Part shown: positions 6,401 to 15,334 of the stretch, one piece after another
Position numbering within the stretch: position 1 is the first letter of the stretch
Layout of the letters: each line of letters begins with the position of its first letter
DNA from: a virus
IMG/VR virus record: IMGVR_UViG_3300031974_002728
Coordinates: 1 to 33,656 of that record
DNA: 33,656 nucleotides
Direction: 5' to 3' (one strand)
Translations under genes and position numbers: made by a program
The notes under the pieces: model-generated
Told to the model about the DNA's origin: nothing
Databases searched by the model: none
What the model saw: only the letters and a program-made list of their open reading frames with translations

Positions 6401-6770
6401 TGATAGATTTTGTGCATTTGCGGGTCATAAAATATGGTAAGGTCAAATAAATGCCCAAGCCAACGGCAACCCACATGATTATTTTTTTCAAGTCTTGCAT
6501 AAATTGAGCCAAACCGCTTTTGTGTTCACTCATTTGGCTTGCGACAATTTGGGCAATTTCGGCATTTGTGTGACCCGTTGGGGTTTCAGTCGTTCCCCAA
6601 TCATACACAACACCCGCACCATATCCAACGGAAGAACCAACAACCGCACCACCGATGCCACCGACCGCACCACCCGCACCCGCACCAACCGCGGAGCCAA
6701 CGAACGGAGCGACCTTTGATTTGCTACACCCCGAAAGGCACAACACAAGTGCCAAGAACGGGGCTTTCAT
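6375..6770 (-). CDS. Lipoprotein with C-terminal membrane helix, unimolecular spanin candidate
   Basis: A 131-residue protein with a short signal peptide and lipobox (LALVLCLSGC, lipidated Cys at about residue 15). A glycine-zipper region of about 40 residues follows (GAGAGGAVGGIGGAVVG and onwards), then an amphipathic helix and a transmembrane helix near the C-terminus (IIMWVAVGLGIYLTLPYF). An outer-membrane lipid anchor plus a C-terminal inner-membrane helix is the known topology of unimolecular spanins such as T1 gp11, and the length is right. The two tiny membrane genes downstream support a lysis cassette. A glycine-zipper lipoprotein acting in superinfection exclusion is the main alternative. 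Confidence 0.65.
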   Translation of the reverse strand: MKAPFLALVLCLSGCSKSKVAPFVGSAVGAGAGGAVGGIGGAVVGSSVGYGAGVVYDWGTTETPTGHTNAEIAQIVASQMSEHKSGLAQFMQDLKKIIMWVAVGLGIYLTLPYFMTRKCTKSINDKLDSKI

Positions 6771-6773
6771 TCA

Positions 6774-7112
6774 TCAAGCGATTGAAAGGGCTGAACCCGT
6801 GGTCACAACATCGGAATCACCAACCGCGTTGCTTGCGGAAACTCCAAAAAAGTAATTTCCTGCAACGGATTCTTCATAAGTCAAAACAAATGTTTCACCC
6901 GTGGTTGTTGAGTCGCCACTATTGGTTGAAGTTAATGCAACACTTGGGGCACTTCCTGTTGTGGCTTCACTTGCCGACCATGCACCACCCGAAAGGGTCA
7001 CATTAGCAATGTGAGTGCTTGCGGAAGAAAGCGGGCTTGTTGAGCCTTTATAAACTTTGAACGCGGTTTCATTATTCGCGTTGTCTTGCCATGATATTTG
7101 TACAATTGCCAT
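6774..7112 (-). CDS. Fibronectin type III-domain virion protein
   Basis: A 112-residue protein that is essentially one fibronectin III-like beta sandwich. It opens with VQISWQDNANNETAFKVYKGST, has a central strand pattern, and ends with YEESVAGNYFFGVSASNAVGDSD, the typical F/G strand signature. Such domains decorate phage surfaces and tail fibres and may bind carbohydrate weakly. It follows the giant fibre gene, is preceded by the TAGACA element (7128-7133), and is likely a virion or fibre-tip protein. Confidence 0.75.
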   Translation of the reverse strand: MAIVQISWQDNANNETAFKVYKGSTSPLSSASTHIANVTLSGGAWSASEATTGSAPSVALTSTNSGDSTTTGETFVLTYEESVAGNYFFGVSASNAVGDSDVVTTGSALSIA

Positions 7113-7120
7113 GACTAAAC

Positions 7121-7135
7121 GCGGGCTTGTCTACT
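7121..7135 (-). promoter_or_regulatory. TAGACA start-proximal element upstream of the Fn3 gene
   Basis: The minus strand carries AGTAGACA followed by AGCCCGC, with 15 bases between TAGACA and the ATG at 7112. There is no Shine-Dalgarno sequence. One of seven similar elements before virion genes. Confidence 0.5.
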
Positions 7136-10100
7136 CAACTAAAATTTGTGTCATAGATGGTGCCATCAAATCCAATCGTTTCAAAATTGTTTTCCCCACC
7201 CGAATAACTATTTGAAAAAGGAACTTGATTGCCTTTGATGACAATTTGCCCCGTTCTTCCTTCTTGATTTCGACCGACAACAAGCAAGTTGTATTGACTC
7301 CAAGGTTGTTCCGCGGTGGTGGTGGTGGGGTCAAAAGTTTGAATTGATAAAATCTTACAAATTGCACCCGCTGAAATATAATTTGCGGTGTTCATTGTTG
7401 AAGTCTTCGCGTTGGTCAAAATATATTTCCCAACCCATGATTGTTCGGGGTCACTTCGGTATTTGTCCCACGGGTCGGAATAGTTGGATTTTTGATCCAC
7501 AATGACCAAATCTTGAAAGCTAATATTCCATTTAGATGTGACATGATAAAACGGGCGAGCGGGCACCACTTGAGTGTTGGGCAAATCTTTTGCGGGTATC
7601 AACTCCCCTTCCCCACCAACTTGCACCCAATTGGGTGGCACGGGTGGAAAGCTTGAAACATTTGCCCCGCCAAAATACTTGACTCGATTGACCCCCCATT
7701 TGGGGTGAAAATCGGGCAAAGGATTGCCTTTTGCAATGGTTGTGACCCGCAAGCCTATGTCATCCCCTAAATCGTTTTGAATGTTATCAAAAGCGGGTTC
7801 AACACATTGCCAATGATTCAATGCAATTTGGAAGTTGTAGCCCGAAACTTGAGAGTATCTTGCGTCAAAAGATATTCTTGAATCACGCAAGGTGAAATGA
7901 TTGCCAATTGAATTTCTCACAATTCTTTCAACCTTCATTGATGAATTGCTTTCAATGTATTCAATCACCCGATCAATGGGTGAATAAATGTGGGCATTTG
8001 GGTGGGGGTTCTTGTACCCGCCAAACTCCTTCAATGCAATTGTCCAATTTTCAGTTGGGTTCACCAACGAATCGGGCACATGGGTGTATTTGTATTGTTG
8101 CAAGCTTCCAACCCCACCATGTTTTGCGAACAAGCCCGCGTGGTATTGAGTTAAAAACCCGCGTGTGTGTGTGTCGTTGTTTTGGTACGAATCCCGCAAT
8201 GAATTTTGTGCAATGTAGTTGTCAATGTATTCGGGAGCGTCAAAAGTGTAAGGCTTGCCCCGCATCAATGTTTGGCTCCCCTTCCCCAAGAATGGCAACA
8301 TTAGTTGTGGCAATCTTTTGATGATATTTTGACCATTTGCGTTTTTCTCAACAATTGAGTTGGTTTTGCCAAGTTCTTCAAAAGACAAATAAAATTCACC
8401 CCGCTTGTTGGCTTCTTGCCATAAACCATTCACAACCTTAAAAACTTCAACTTTGATGCCTTCGGTGGTTTGTATCAATCCACCTTGTGAGGTGGTCAAA
8501 ATGGTACCATCTGAAAGTTTGATTTTTTTATCTTGGGCAAATTGCCAAGCATTCAATGTCAATTTAATATAATTGTAAGCACCCGTGGAAATGTTGATTG
8601 AATATGGTGCCATTACCGCTTTGAATTTTTCTACATCAAAGTTGTTGTCCCAAGTCGGCAAATAAAATTCAATTAGTTCACTTGGATGGGTTGTTACCCC
8701 GCCATAATTTACTAAACCTTCTTCAAGTATTTCATAATTTTGAAATTCACTAATATTGGCAAACAATTGTCTTTGTTTGTGGAAATTGTGCCCAATATTA
8801 AAACCCCAAACCCATTCTGAACCTTCACCCGTGCGGGCGGGTTGAACTACACCTTTCCAATCAGTATATGCACCGCGGGCAATGAATTTTTCGGTTAAAT
8901 CTACATCATCCAAATAAACTTTTTCCATTGTCAATGAATAGTCAAATTCACTTGGGAAAGTTGCCGAAATAGTGCTTGCGGTTAAGTTGCTTGGTGGAAT
9001 TTGTGGTTTGATGTCACCAAGTTCAATTTGGCTTGGTTCTTTAAGTGTAGAAAAGCACAAAAAGTTTGTGGTTGATGCACCTGAACGACACTTCAATTGA
9101 AAAGCCCAATCCGAACCGATGGGGTTTAAATTAAACTTGTTTAGGTCGCCCGCAAATCCCGCGTCATCGCGGTCTAAATCTGCACCATTTGCCCAAACAT
9201 AGTTTGATTCCCACCAATTGAAAGACCCTTGTTGCTCGCGACTCCACAAATTGTTGGATATTACCGAAGAAGAAAAATTTGTGACATCGTAATATTGAGA
9301 AAGCTTTTTAATATTAAAACTTCCATTATAAAGCGTCAGTTCAAATTCAAATTCATAATGACCACCCGCCACAATTTCATTGATTCCAACAAGTTCAATT
9401 TTGTACATCGGGTCATAATCGGTTTGCTTATAAAAATAACCATTTGCATATTCTACCCTCGATGTGGTTGGTTCATAAACTTGCCCAATGGTGTCAAAAC
9501 TTATCCAATTATTCAACGGGCAATGCCTGTAATCTCCCCGCCATTCATGGTCACGAAAAAAGCCTCTTGGCAACATCAATTCAATTCTTGGATTTAATCC
9601 AAAATTAAAATTTCTTGAACTTACCTTAAATTGATAATTGAACCCTGTTTCAAGTTCAGTTCGCCACCTTAGTGTTTTCCTATATCCAAGCTTGGTGTCT
9701 ATTTCATCGGGGGCGTTGGTTTTAATGTCATATACATTGTAAGTTTCATTTCCAATGCCAAGGGACGATTCTTGGTGGTTTGCATCAAAATTTGTTGGTG
9801 TTATCCAAGTGAAGGTTTTGTTGTAAGTTCCCGTGGTTGAATCATTATTTAAAACAATCTCAAACACATTTGAATTGCCTTGGGAATCTGTTGCCAAAAG
9901 CTTGATTTTGAAAGTGTCTTTGTGGTAAAAATCTTGATTTGCTGAAAGTGTAAATTCATCAATTTGTGACCCAACAATGTTTGAAACACTTGCATTGATT
10001 CTTGAATCAACGCTTTGAATCGACCATGTCACATCAAGCGGGCTTCCGTTGCCATCTAAACATGATAAGTTTGCAACTATGTCATCGGCAAAAGTTTGAA

Positions 10101-12681
10101 TGTCTACTTGGTCAACATCTCCGCTTATATTGGTTCCTAAATAGTCCCCATATCTCCAAAAATAACGATCATAAGGTTGATTAATGTTGAATATTTTTGA
10201 AACTAAAGTTTGCCCCGAATAATCAAAAACAATGTAAGGAATTTCTTCGGCATCAATAAGGCTTGGGGTGTTCGGGTATGAAACCGCTTCAACATCGCTT
10301 GGCGGGTACCCTAAAAGACCCGCAACGGGCGTTTGTGGGGCAATTGGCGGGGTGTTTGCTGAAACCTCAAGTGGGGGCAACACAAATGGATCAAGTGGCA
10401 CCACTTCATCAATATTGGTGGGGTGTTTGTATTTGTATGGGTGGCTTGCGTCTAAAATATTGGTCAAGCCCCACTTGTGGGCAAGGTAACCTTCGACCTT
10501 TTGCCTTTTGTCCAATTCAAGCTTGTTCTTGAAAAAGACCATTTCGGCAAGATACATTTTTTGCGAATACGGGGCATTATTCCAACCCCCGAATCTTATA
10601 TATTCAGTATTAAGTTTTAGATCATAACCTTTTGAAGCGGTTTCAAGCCCGTTCACATACAACTTGAGTTCATTCAAAAGATTTGATGCAACAAAACTCA
10701 AAAGATAAAAATTTTCAATTTGTAGATTCACCGAAGATTGCACCCGTGCGGGGTTTGAGCTTCCCGCATCAAAAATGAATTGCCCACCCGTGTGTGGTGC
10801 ATGGCAAGTAAACCTTTGACTTGTCCCACCCGCGTTCACAAATAAGTGGGAATTTTGATAGGTCAAAGGCTGAAAAACCACAAACATTTCAATTTCACCA
10901 CCTTCGGGGGTAATACTTCGCCCAAACACATTTCCGCTAATATTGTAGCAAGTTAGACCCGTGCTGAAGTCATACAACGGCAACCCGTTTTGCGTTAAAT
11001 CTGCAAAATAAGTTGGGTTTCCTTGCGGGGTCACTTCGTGGCTTGTGCCCGCGTGGTTGGTTAAGTTCACAAACTCTTCACTTTCTTGGCTTGCATCAAT
11101 CCAAAGGCTTGGGGAATATCTTGCCACATCCCATTCAAATATGACCGCGTCAATGTTGCTTGGCGTTGCACTTGGCAAAACCATTTCTTCCGCTTCAACA
11201 AGGCTTGGGGCAATTTGGGGTTTTTGAATGACCCGATCTGACACAAATGGCAAAAGCTTTATTTGGTTGTCATAATATGAAACAAATTCCCCCCCATAAT
11301 CTTTCAAACCCAATCGACCAATTTGGTTGTAATTGACGAAACTTTTGTTGGTAAAAAAACTAAAATCAACACCACTTATTTGGTTGCCGTTTGCGTCCAA
11401 AGATGGGTTTGCGTAATCATAGGCAAAATGCAAGTTGCACCGCAAAATCAAAGAATCCGAAAGGTTGCCATCATGGTTGCCCTTGAATGTTTTCCCTTCA
11501 GTTGCCCAAGTCGGCATGAAATATTGAACCCCATTGAATGTGTGGGAAGATGTTTGCCCAAATTCTGAAAATTCAAGGGCAATATCTTCGTCTGTTGTGA
11601 GCGGATAAAACCCATCAATTGAAAGAAAGTTGCCAACTATTTCAAAAGAAATGCTTTCCGTGTTTGTTGGGTTATCAAGATTGGGGGAATTGAAAGCGTT
11701 TGTTGTGTTTCGGGTGTATATTGGAAACCCGTTGGGGTCGCGTTGAAAACCATAACTTTTTGAAACACCCGTGCCATTGTAGACAAAAGGAATTTCTTTA
11801 TCATTTTGCAATTGCCCGTTTGGCAAAGAAAACTCTTCCAAATCCAATTGCAAGAACCGATGGGCTTGATTTTTTTGCTTGTAGTTTGTTACCTCAAAAG
11901 ATGTGACCGACTCAACCGAAACGGGGTCAACCACCCGCACCGCAAAAACATATTCAACGGGTTGTGGTGGGAAAAACTTTTCTTCCGAACTTACAAGGTC
12001 GGGTTCGTTCGGGGCATCCCGCAATCTTCTATTAACCCAAAAAACTTGTCTTGGCTTTTGTGGGACAATGCTTGATTCAACCAAGCTTGGTTCACCAAAT
12101 GGGGGCACGCTAAAATTTCCCGCCCGCACATTGGTTGGGGCAAAACTAAATTTTCCAAGCTGAACATTTCTTGGGTTTTGGGGCGTAGAAATTGCCGAAA
12201 GTTCAATTGGGGGTGATGGGGCAATGATCAGTTCAGAATCAACCACAAGCGGTGTATTTGGGGCATCAAGTTCAATCTCAATTGATTCACCAATGCGGTT
12301 GTAAAGCTTCAAGCTTTGTTGGACAAGCGTGCGTGAAAAGTCGGTTGCGGTTATTTGAATTTCCAATTGCGTGGAACGCGACAACGAACCAACAAGAAAA
12401 GTTGCAATTTCGGGTTGGTCTAAATCTAAATTAAACACCCAATTGCCGTTCACCAAAGTTCCTTGAACGGGGGAAAGCAATTGCCCTTGCTCAAATGTGC
12501 CAATGGTCAAATCAAGTGACAAGTTTTGATAATTTTTCCATGTTGGCGTTTCTAATAGTTCAACCTCAAAGTTGAAGTTGTCTTTGTAGAAAAAAGGCAA
12601 AAGCCCTTCCCTCAATCGAATTTCGGGTGATTTTATGACCGCACGGGTGGCGGGCTGAAATGGGTCAATGTATATTTTCAA
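7135..12681 (-). CDS. Giant tail fibre/receptor-binding protein with lectin-like domain
   Basis: An 1848-residue protein. Residues 1 to about 132 resemble the whole upstream 136-residue protein (a beta-rich domain ending in a strand-helix like RTLVQQSLKLYNRIG). Residues about 135-250 and 485-513 are proline-rich linkers with units such as GEPSLVESSIVPQ and APSLVEAEEMVLP. Residues about 514-750 are a LamG/concanavalin A-like domain ending KVEGYLAHKWGL...HPYKYKHP. Another linker follows (about 755-825), then an immunoglobulin-like region (about 850-950) and a long beta-rich C-terminal half with no recognised domain. The start is TTG at 12681, overlapping the previous stop as TTGA; no ATG fits. 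Its position after the tail-tip genes and its size mark it as the main host-recognition fibre. Confidence 0.85.
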   Translation of the reverse strand: MKIYIDPFQPATRAVIKSPEIRLREGLLPFFYKDNFNFEVELLETPTWKNYQNLSLDLTIGTFEQGQLLSPVQGTLVNGNWVFNLDLDQPEIATFLVGSLSRSTQLEIQITATDFSRTLVQQSLKLYNRIGESIEIELDAPNTPLVVDSELIIAPSPPIELSAISTPQNPRNVQLGKFSFAPTNVRAGNFSVPPFGEPSLVESSIVPQKPRQVFWVNRRLRDAPNEPDLVSSEEKFFPPQPVEYVFAVRVVDPVSVESVTSFEVTNYKQKNQAHRFLQLDLEEFSLPNGQLQNDKEIPFVYNGTGVSKSYGFQRDPNGFPIYTRNTTNAFNSPNLDNPTNTESISFEIVGNFLSIDGFYPLTTDEDIALEFSEFGQTSSHTFNGVQYFMPTWATEGKTFKGNHDGNLSDSLILRCNLHFAYDYANPSLDANGNQISGVDFSFFTNKSFVNYNQIGRLGLKDYGGEFVSYYDNQIKLLPFVSDRVIQKPQIAPSLVEAEEMVLPSATPSNIDAVIFEWDVARYSPSLWIDASQESEEFVNLTNHAGTSHEVTPQGNPTYFADLTQNGLPLYDFSTGLTCYNISGNVFGRSITPEGGEIEMFVVFQPLTYQNSHLFVNAGGTSQRFTCHAPHTGGQFIFDAGSSNPARVQSSVNLQIENFYLLSFVASNLLNELKLYVNGLETASKGYDLKLNTEYIRFGGWNNAPYSQKMYLAEMVFFKNKLELDKRQKVEGYLAHKWGLTNILDASHPYKYKHPTNIDEVVPLDPFVLPPLEVSANTPPIAPQTPVAGLLGYPPSDVEAVSYPNTPSLIDAEEIPYIVFDYSGQTLVSKIFNINQPYDRYFWRYGDYLGTNISGDVDQVDIQTFADDIVANLSCLDGNGSPLDVTWSIQSVDSRINASVSNIVGSQIDEFTLSANQDFYHKDTFKIKLLATDSQGNSNVFEIVLNNDSTTGTYNKTFTWITPTNFDANHQESSLGIGNETYNVYDIKTNAPDEIDTKLGYRKTLRWRTELETGFNYQFKVSSRNFNFGLNPRIELMLPRGFFRDHEWRGDYRHCPLNNWISFDTIGQVYEPTTSRVEYANGYFYKQTDYDPMYKIELVGINEIVAGGHYEFEFELTLYNGSFNIKKLSQYYDVTNFSSSVISNNLWSREQQGSFNWWESNYVWANGADLDRDDAGFAGDLNKFNLNPIGSDWAFQLKCRSGASTTNFLCFSTLKEPSQIELGDIKPQIPPSNLTASTISATFPSEFDYSLTMEKVYLDDVDLTEKFIARGAYTDWKGVVQPARTGEGSEWVWGFNIGHNFHKQRQLFANISEFQNYEILEEGLVNYGGVTTHPSELIEFYLPTWDNNFDVEKFKAVMAPYSINISTGAYNYIKLTLNAWQFAQDKKIKLSDGTILTTSQGGLIQTTEGIKVEVFKVVNGLWQEANKRGEFYLSFEELGKTNSIVEKNANGQNIIKRLPQLMLPFLGKGSQTLMRGKPYTFDAPEYIDNYIAQNSLRDSYQNNDTHTRGFLTQYHAGLFAKHGGVGSLQQYKYTHVPDSLVNPTENWTIALKEFGGYKNPHPNAHIYSPIDRVIEYIESNSSMKVERIVRNSIGNHFTLRDSRISFDARYSQVSGYNFQIALNHWQCVEPAFDNIQNDLGDDIGLRVTTIAKGNPLPDFHPKWGVNRVKYFGGANVSSFPPVPPNWVQVGGEGELIPAKDLPNTQVVPARPFYHVTSKWNISFQDLVIVDQKSNYSDPWDKYRSDPEQSWVGKYILTNAKTSTMNTANYISAGAICKILSIQTFDPTTTTAEQPWSQYNLLVVGRNQEGRTGQIVIKGNQVPFSNSYSGGENNFETIGFDGTIYDTNFS
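11932..12264 (-). repeat. Proline-rich linker repeats in the fibre gene
   Basis: The coding sequence holds consecutive 12-15-residue units built as proline, small residues, then a short hydrophobic strand. Examples are SPPIELSAISTP, FGEPSLVESSIVP and APNEPDLVSSEEKFFP. At DNA level related units appear on the plus strand as copies of AAGGCTTGGGG at about 10258 and 11205. Confidence 0.6.
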
Positions 12682-13088
12682 GACAATAGTTGGTTTGCTA
12701 TTGTGGTGCGTGTCTGTAAAAGCGTCTTAGCAAAGCTTGGATAAGTTTGCACATTGACTTCAAAATAAAGCGACCTTGAAGAAGATGAACCAAGATAAGC
12801 GACCAATTCCGTGGTGTTTAAATTAAAATTTTCACGATATGCGTTGTCAGAAAATTGCAAAGTTTGTTGGGAAAATAAATCACCACTTGTGGGTAATCCA
12901 AGGGCAATTTGAATGATGGTTCCCGCGTGCCCGAACCAAAATGGTTTGTTCAATCCATCGACAAAATCCAAGGAAATATTAAAACGATCCCCCAAAACAA
13001 ATGATGGGATGCGTGCCGTTCTTAAATCTTCAGCACTTCGCATCAAACTTTTGGTTGGATCGGTTGCGGTGTTAATTATCAAATTCAT
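12678..13088 (-). CDS. Tail-tip protein paralogous to the fibre N-terminus
   Basis: A 136-residue beta-rich protein. Its pattern of a short N-terminal peptide with TRA/RTA, a domain start (GDRFNISLDFVDG), then ELVAYLGSSSSRSLYFEVNVQ and ending FAKTLLQTRTTIANQ lines up with the first 130 residues of the downstream 1848-residue fibre (DNFNFEVELLE, ATFLVGSLSRSTQLEIQIT, FSRTLVQQSLKLYNR). It looks like a duplicated attachment domain, free in one copy and fused to the fibre in the other. It is coupled to both neighbours (ATGA overlap upstream, TTGA downstream). It is probably an adaptor between the tail tip and the fibre. Confidence 0.78.
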   Translation of the reverse strand: MNLIINTATDPTKSLMRSAEDLRTARIPSFVLGDRFNISLDFVDGLNKPFWFGHAGTIIQIALGLPTSGDLFSQQTLQFSDNAYRENFNLNTTELVAYLGSSSSRSLYFEVNVQTYPSFAKTLLQTRTTIANQLLS

Positions 13089-13285
13089 TTTTTATAAGGG
13101 AAAATTTCGTTCAATTTGGCTTGGCGTTTTTTACACCCGCCACATGGTTGAATGCCTATTGCCTTGGTCATTTTTGCGATGGTGTCGCCCAAGCCTTTTG
13201 ACTTGTGGTTGTTGCCATGAATTAGCTTTTGTTCTTCTTCCCAAGTTTTCATTGGGTTGGAATTTCTTTCTTTGAATTTATTCAT
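13085..13285 (-). CDS. Small Cys-motif protein of the tail-tip cluster
   Basis: A 66-residue protein with a conserved-looking C-terminus: KGLGDTIAKMTKAIGIQPCGGCKKRQAKLNEIFPY. I recognise this pattern from many environmental phage tail clusters, but no function is established. The CGGC plus histidines may bind metal. I chose the ATG at 13285, which overlaps the upstream stop as ATGA and follows AAGAAG; in-frame ATGs at 13300 and 13309 would extend it. Confidence 0.75.
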   Translation of the reverse strand: MNKFKERNSNPMKTWEEEQKLIHGNNHKSKGLGDTIAKMTKAIGIQPCGGCKKRQAKLNEIFPYKK

Positions 13286-14103
13286 CTTCTTGGGGGGCAT
13301 TTTGACCATTTGATTTCATTTGGAAAAAGTGGCTTAATAAGTTTAACAATCCCACCACCCAACAATGTATTGTCCAAGCCCGTCATTGAGGTCGAATAAT
13401 TAGTCCACGCAAATGTTCCAACACTTCCACGCCAAATGCCCCCCACCCTATTGCATCCCGTTGGCACATAAATACCTTCATATTCGCTTGATTCCTCAAA
13501 ACCTTCCCACGGGGTAAGTGCCTCTAGGGTGCCATAACTTCCCCCGCCCTCATAACCCCCGAAAGAATTTCCCCCACATGGTATAGGTTCGCCTTCGTCA
13601 TCAAGTATGGTTTGCGAAAAACTTGTTCCTTTGTTTAAATCAACGAAGTAACCAATGTAATATGCGGGCTCACTTTGTTTTAAACCTAAAGAATTGAAGT
13701 ATGTTTGTCGCCATCTTTCCGTTGCGGGAACAACTTCACCACGCCCATCGGGAAATTGACCAATTGACCACCCATATTTGTGTTCAGTTTCATCAATGTC
13801 GGGCGTGCTTGGGTCATCTTGGTCGTTCTCACAGCCTGTTGCTTGGAATCTGTATTCCTCAATGGTTGGGGGTGTGATTACACTTGGGCACGCCCTGCAA
13901 ATTTCTATGATTTCACAATCGTCATTGCACAAACAATCATGGCAACAATTCTCGTTTTGATCTTTTGCAAATCCAATAAACCCGTCAAAAAATTGTGATT
14001 TAGGGTCATTTTGCAACCACCATGAATAGGACAAAGGCAATTCTCTTTCTTCGTCTTCTTCCGTTGGTGCGGGGCGGGTTTCATAGTGGTGCCTTCGTTT
14101 CAT
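13282..14103 (-). CDS. Cysteine-rich tail-tip protein
   Basis: A 273-residue protein with no recognised family. Residues about 50-75 hold a dense cysteine cluster (CCHDCLCNDDCEIIEICRAC), suggesting metal binding or disulfides. The rest is glycine- and aromatic-rich (CGGNSFGGYEGGGSYG, NRVGGIWRGSVGTFAWTNYS), typical of virion surface proteins. The ATG at 14103 overlaps the upstream stop (TGATG); the frame also reaches a TTG at 14106. It is coupled to the neighbouring tail-tip genes, so a structural role is likely. Confidence 0.72.
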   Translation of the reverse strand: MKRRHHYETRPAPTEEDEERELPLSYSWWLQNDPKSQFFDGFIGFAKDQNENCCHDCLCNDDCEIIEICRACPSVITPPTIEEYRFQATGCENDQDDPSTPDIDETEHKYGWSIGQFPDGRGEVVPATERWRQTYFNSLGLKQSEPAYYIGYFVDLNKGTSFSQTILDDEGEPIPCGGNSFGGYEGGGSYGTLEALTPWEGFEESSEYEGIYVPTGCNRVGGIWRGSVGTFAWTNYSTSMTGLDNTLLGGGIVKLIKPLFPNEIKWSKCPPRR

Positions 14104-14450
14104 CAATCAAAATTGTCCCCATATTCTTCCGCTACATCATAAGGTTCATCAAGGTGAAGAATGTGACCCGCTCCCCCGCAATAACGAATGTGTTTAGTTC
14201 TTCCCGAAAGAATTATTTCTTGGGTGTCATCGGGCTTGTTCCGCAAGTACAATGGGGGACGCACCAAAATATCTTTTTTCTTTCTTGTCTCTAATTCAAT
14301 GACCCGCCCAAGCAAGTCTTGTATGATGCCCTCATAAGAACCAAGTTGAACTTGTAATGCGTTTATTGCGTCAATTAGTTCGTTGCCTTTTGACGCTTCA
14401 AGAAGAGTGGGGACACCACCCTTGACCAATCTTTGTATTTGTCCGCCCAT
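14103..14450 (-). CDS. Small tail-associated protein
   Basis: A 115-residue protein. The N-terminus (IQRLVKGGVPTLLEASKGNELIDAINALQ) is a helical motif I have seen in small proteins near tail-tip genes of environmental phages. A helical segment follows (YEGIIQDLLGRVIELETRKKK), then a beta-rich C-terminus with CGGAGHILHLDEP. No enzymatic motif is visible. It starts two bases after the preceding stop and overlaps the next gene by one base. Confidence 0.72.
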   Translation of the reverse strand: MGGQIQRLVKGGVPTLLEASKGNELIDAINALQVQLGSYEGIIQDLLGRVIELETRKKKDILVRPPLYLRNKPDDTQEIILSGRTKHIRYCGGAGHILHLDEPYDVAEEYGDNFD

Positions 14451-14452
14451 GA

Positions 14453-15334
14453 TTATTCAAATCTGCAAAAATAATTTGTGACCCGCCACAACGCCCCAAA
14501 CATATTTTCAACACGGGTGGGAAATGGCACCATGTCGAACTTTCCAATTTTTTCCTTATACCATCCCATATTTGGCTTTGAATTTTCGGTAATATATTTT
14601 ACTTCGTGCGACCCTTGGGCGTAAGTTGGCAAGGTTGGCATCTTATAACCTTTTGTATTTGGGTGGGCTTTTTGCCGATAAAACTTGTCAATTTCGTTTT
14701 TAAATTGTTTGTTAAAAGCTTCTTCAACGATGAATTGAGTGTAAGCTTTTGGGGAACCATCAAAGTTCAAGGTGTTTGCGTATGAATAATTATTGGTGCG
14801 GGTGTTTGTGGTGCTTTCAATTACATTTTGGTTAGAGATGTAAAACTTGGTTTCAATCTTACACAACGCGGGCTTGGTAAATGGTTGACGAACAACAATG
14901 CCTTTTGTGACTAAATCTCGCGTGTTGTCTACCTTTTTAATTTTTATTCTAACTTCATCGGTGTCGGGGTCGGTTTCTTGTATTCGCGTCAAATACTCAT
15001 AAGTTTCAACAATGGTTTGTTCGTTTATTTTAATCCCCGCAAATTGAACTTGCTCAATTGCCATTTCTTTGTGCGTTCCGCTTATTTTGGCGAATGTGCA
15101 TGGAATCACATACATATCACCACCGCGGGTTTGCAAACCTTCGTGGTCAACTAGTAGATAGCCCGTCATCGTTGGGTGGGCTTCTTTGACCTTTGGAATG
15201 TACCCCTTGTCATCAACAAGCATATCTTGTTTCAATATCGCCAAACCATCCCAATATTTGTAAGGATAAGTGATTGATTGGGCACCAATTCCCGTGAAAT
15301 TGGATGCGGGGGCATCTGTTATGATATTTGTCAT
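14453..15334 (-). CDS. Tail-tip structural protein of unknown family
   Basis: A 293-residue protein with no family I can name. The N-terminal two thirds are beta-rich (SITYPYKYWDGLAILKQDMLVDD, MYVIPCTFAKISGTHKEMAIEQVQFAGIKI), and the C-terminus contains aromatic-rich segments (NMGWYKEKIGKFDMVPFPTRVENMFGALW). It lies in the coupled set of genes between the tape measure and the fibre, where distal tail and hub proteins normally lie. It overlaps the previous gene as ATGA at 15331-15334. Confidence 0.72.
   Translation of the reverse strand: MTNIITDAPASNFTGIGAQSITYPYKYWDGLAILKQDMLVDDKGYIPKVKEAHPTMTGYLLVDHEGLQTRGGDMYVIPCTFAKISGTHKEMAIEQVQFAGIKINEQTIVETYEYLTRIQETDPDTDEVRIKIKKVDNTRDLVTKGIVVRQPFTKPALCKIETKFYISNQNVIESTTNTRTNNYSYANTLNFDGSPKAYTQFIVEEAFNKQFKNEIDKFYRQKAHPNTKGYKMPTLPTYAQGSHEVKYITENSKPNMGWYKEKIGKFDMVPFPTRVENMFGALWRVTNYFCRFE

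Noticed and set aside
6539-7006. Plus-strand open frame of 155 codons opposite the lipoprotein and Fn3 genes
   Set aside because: His/Pro/Gln-rich translation with no domain, opposite two better supported genes; an antisense shadow.
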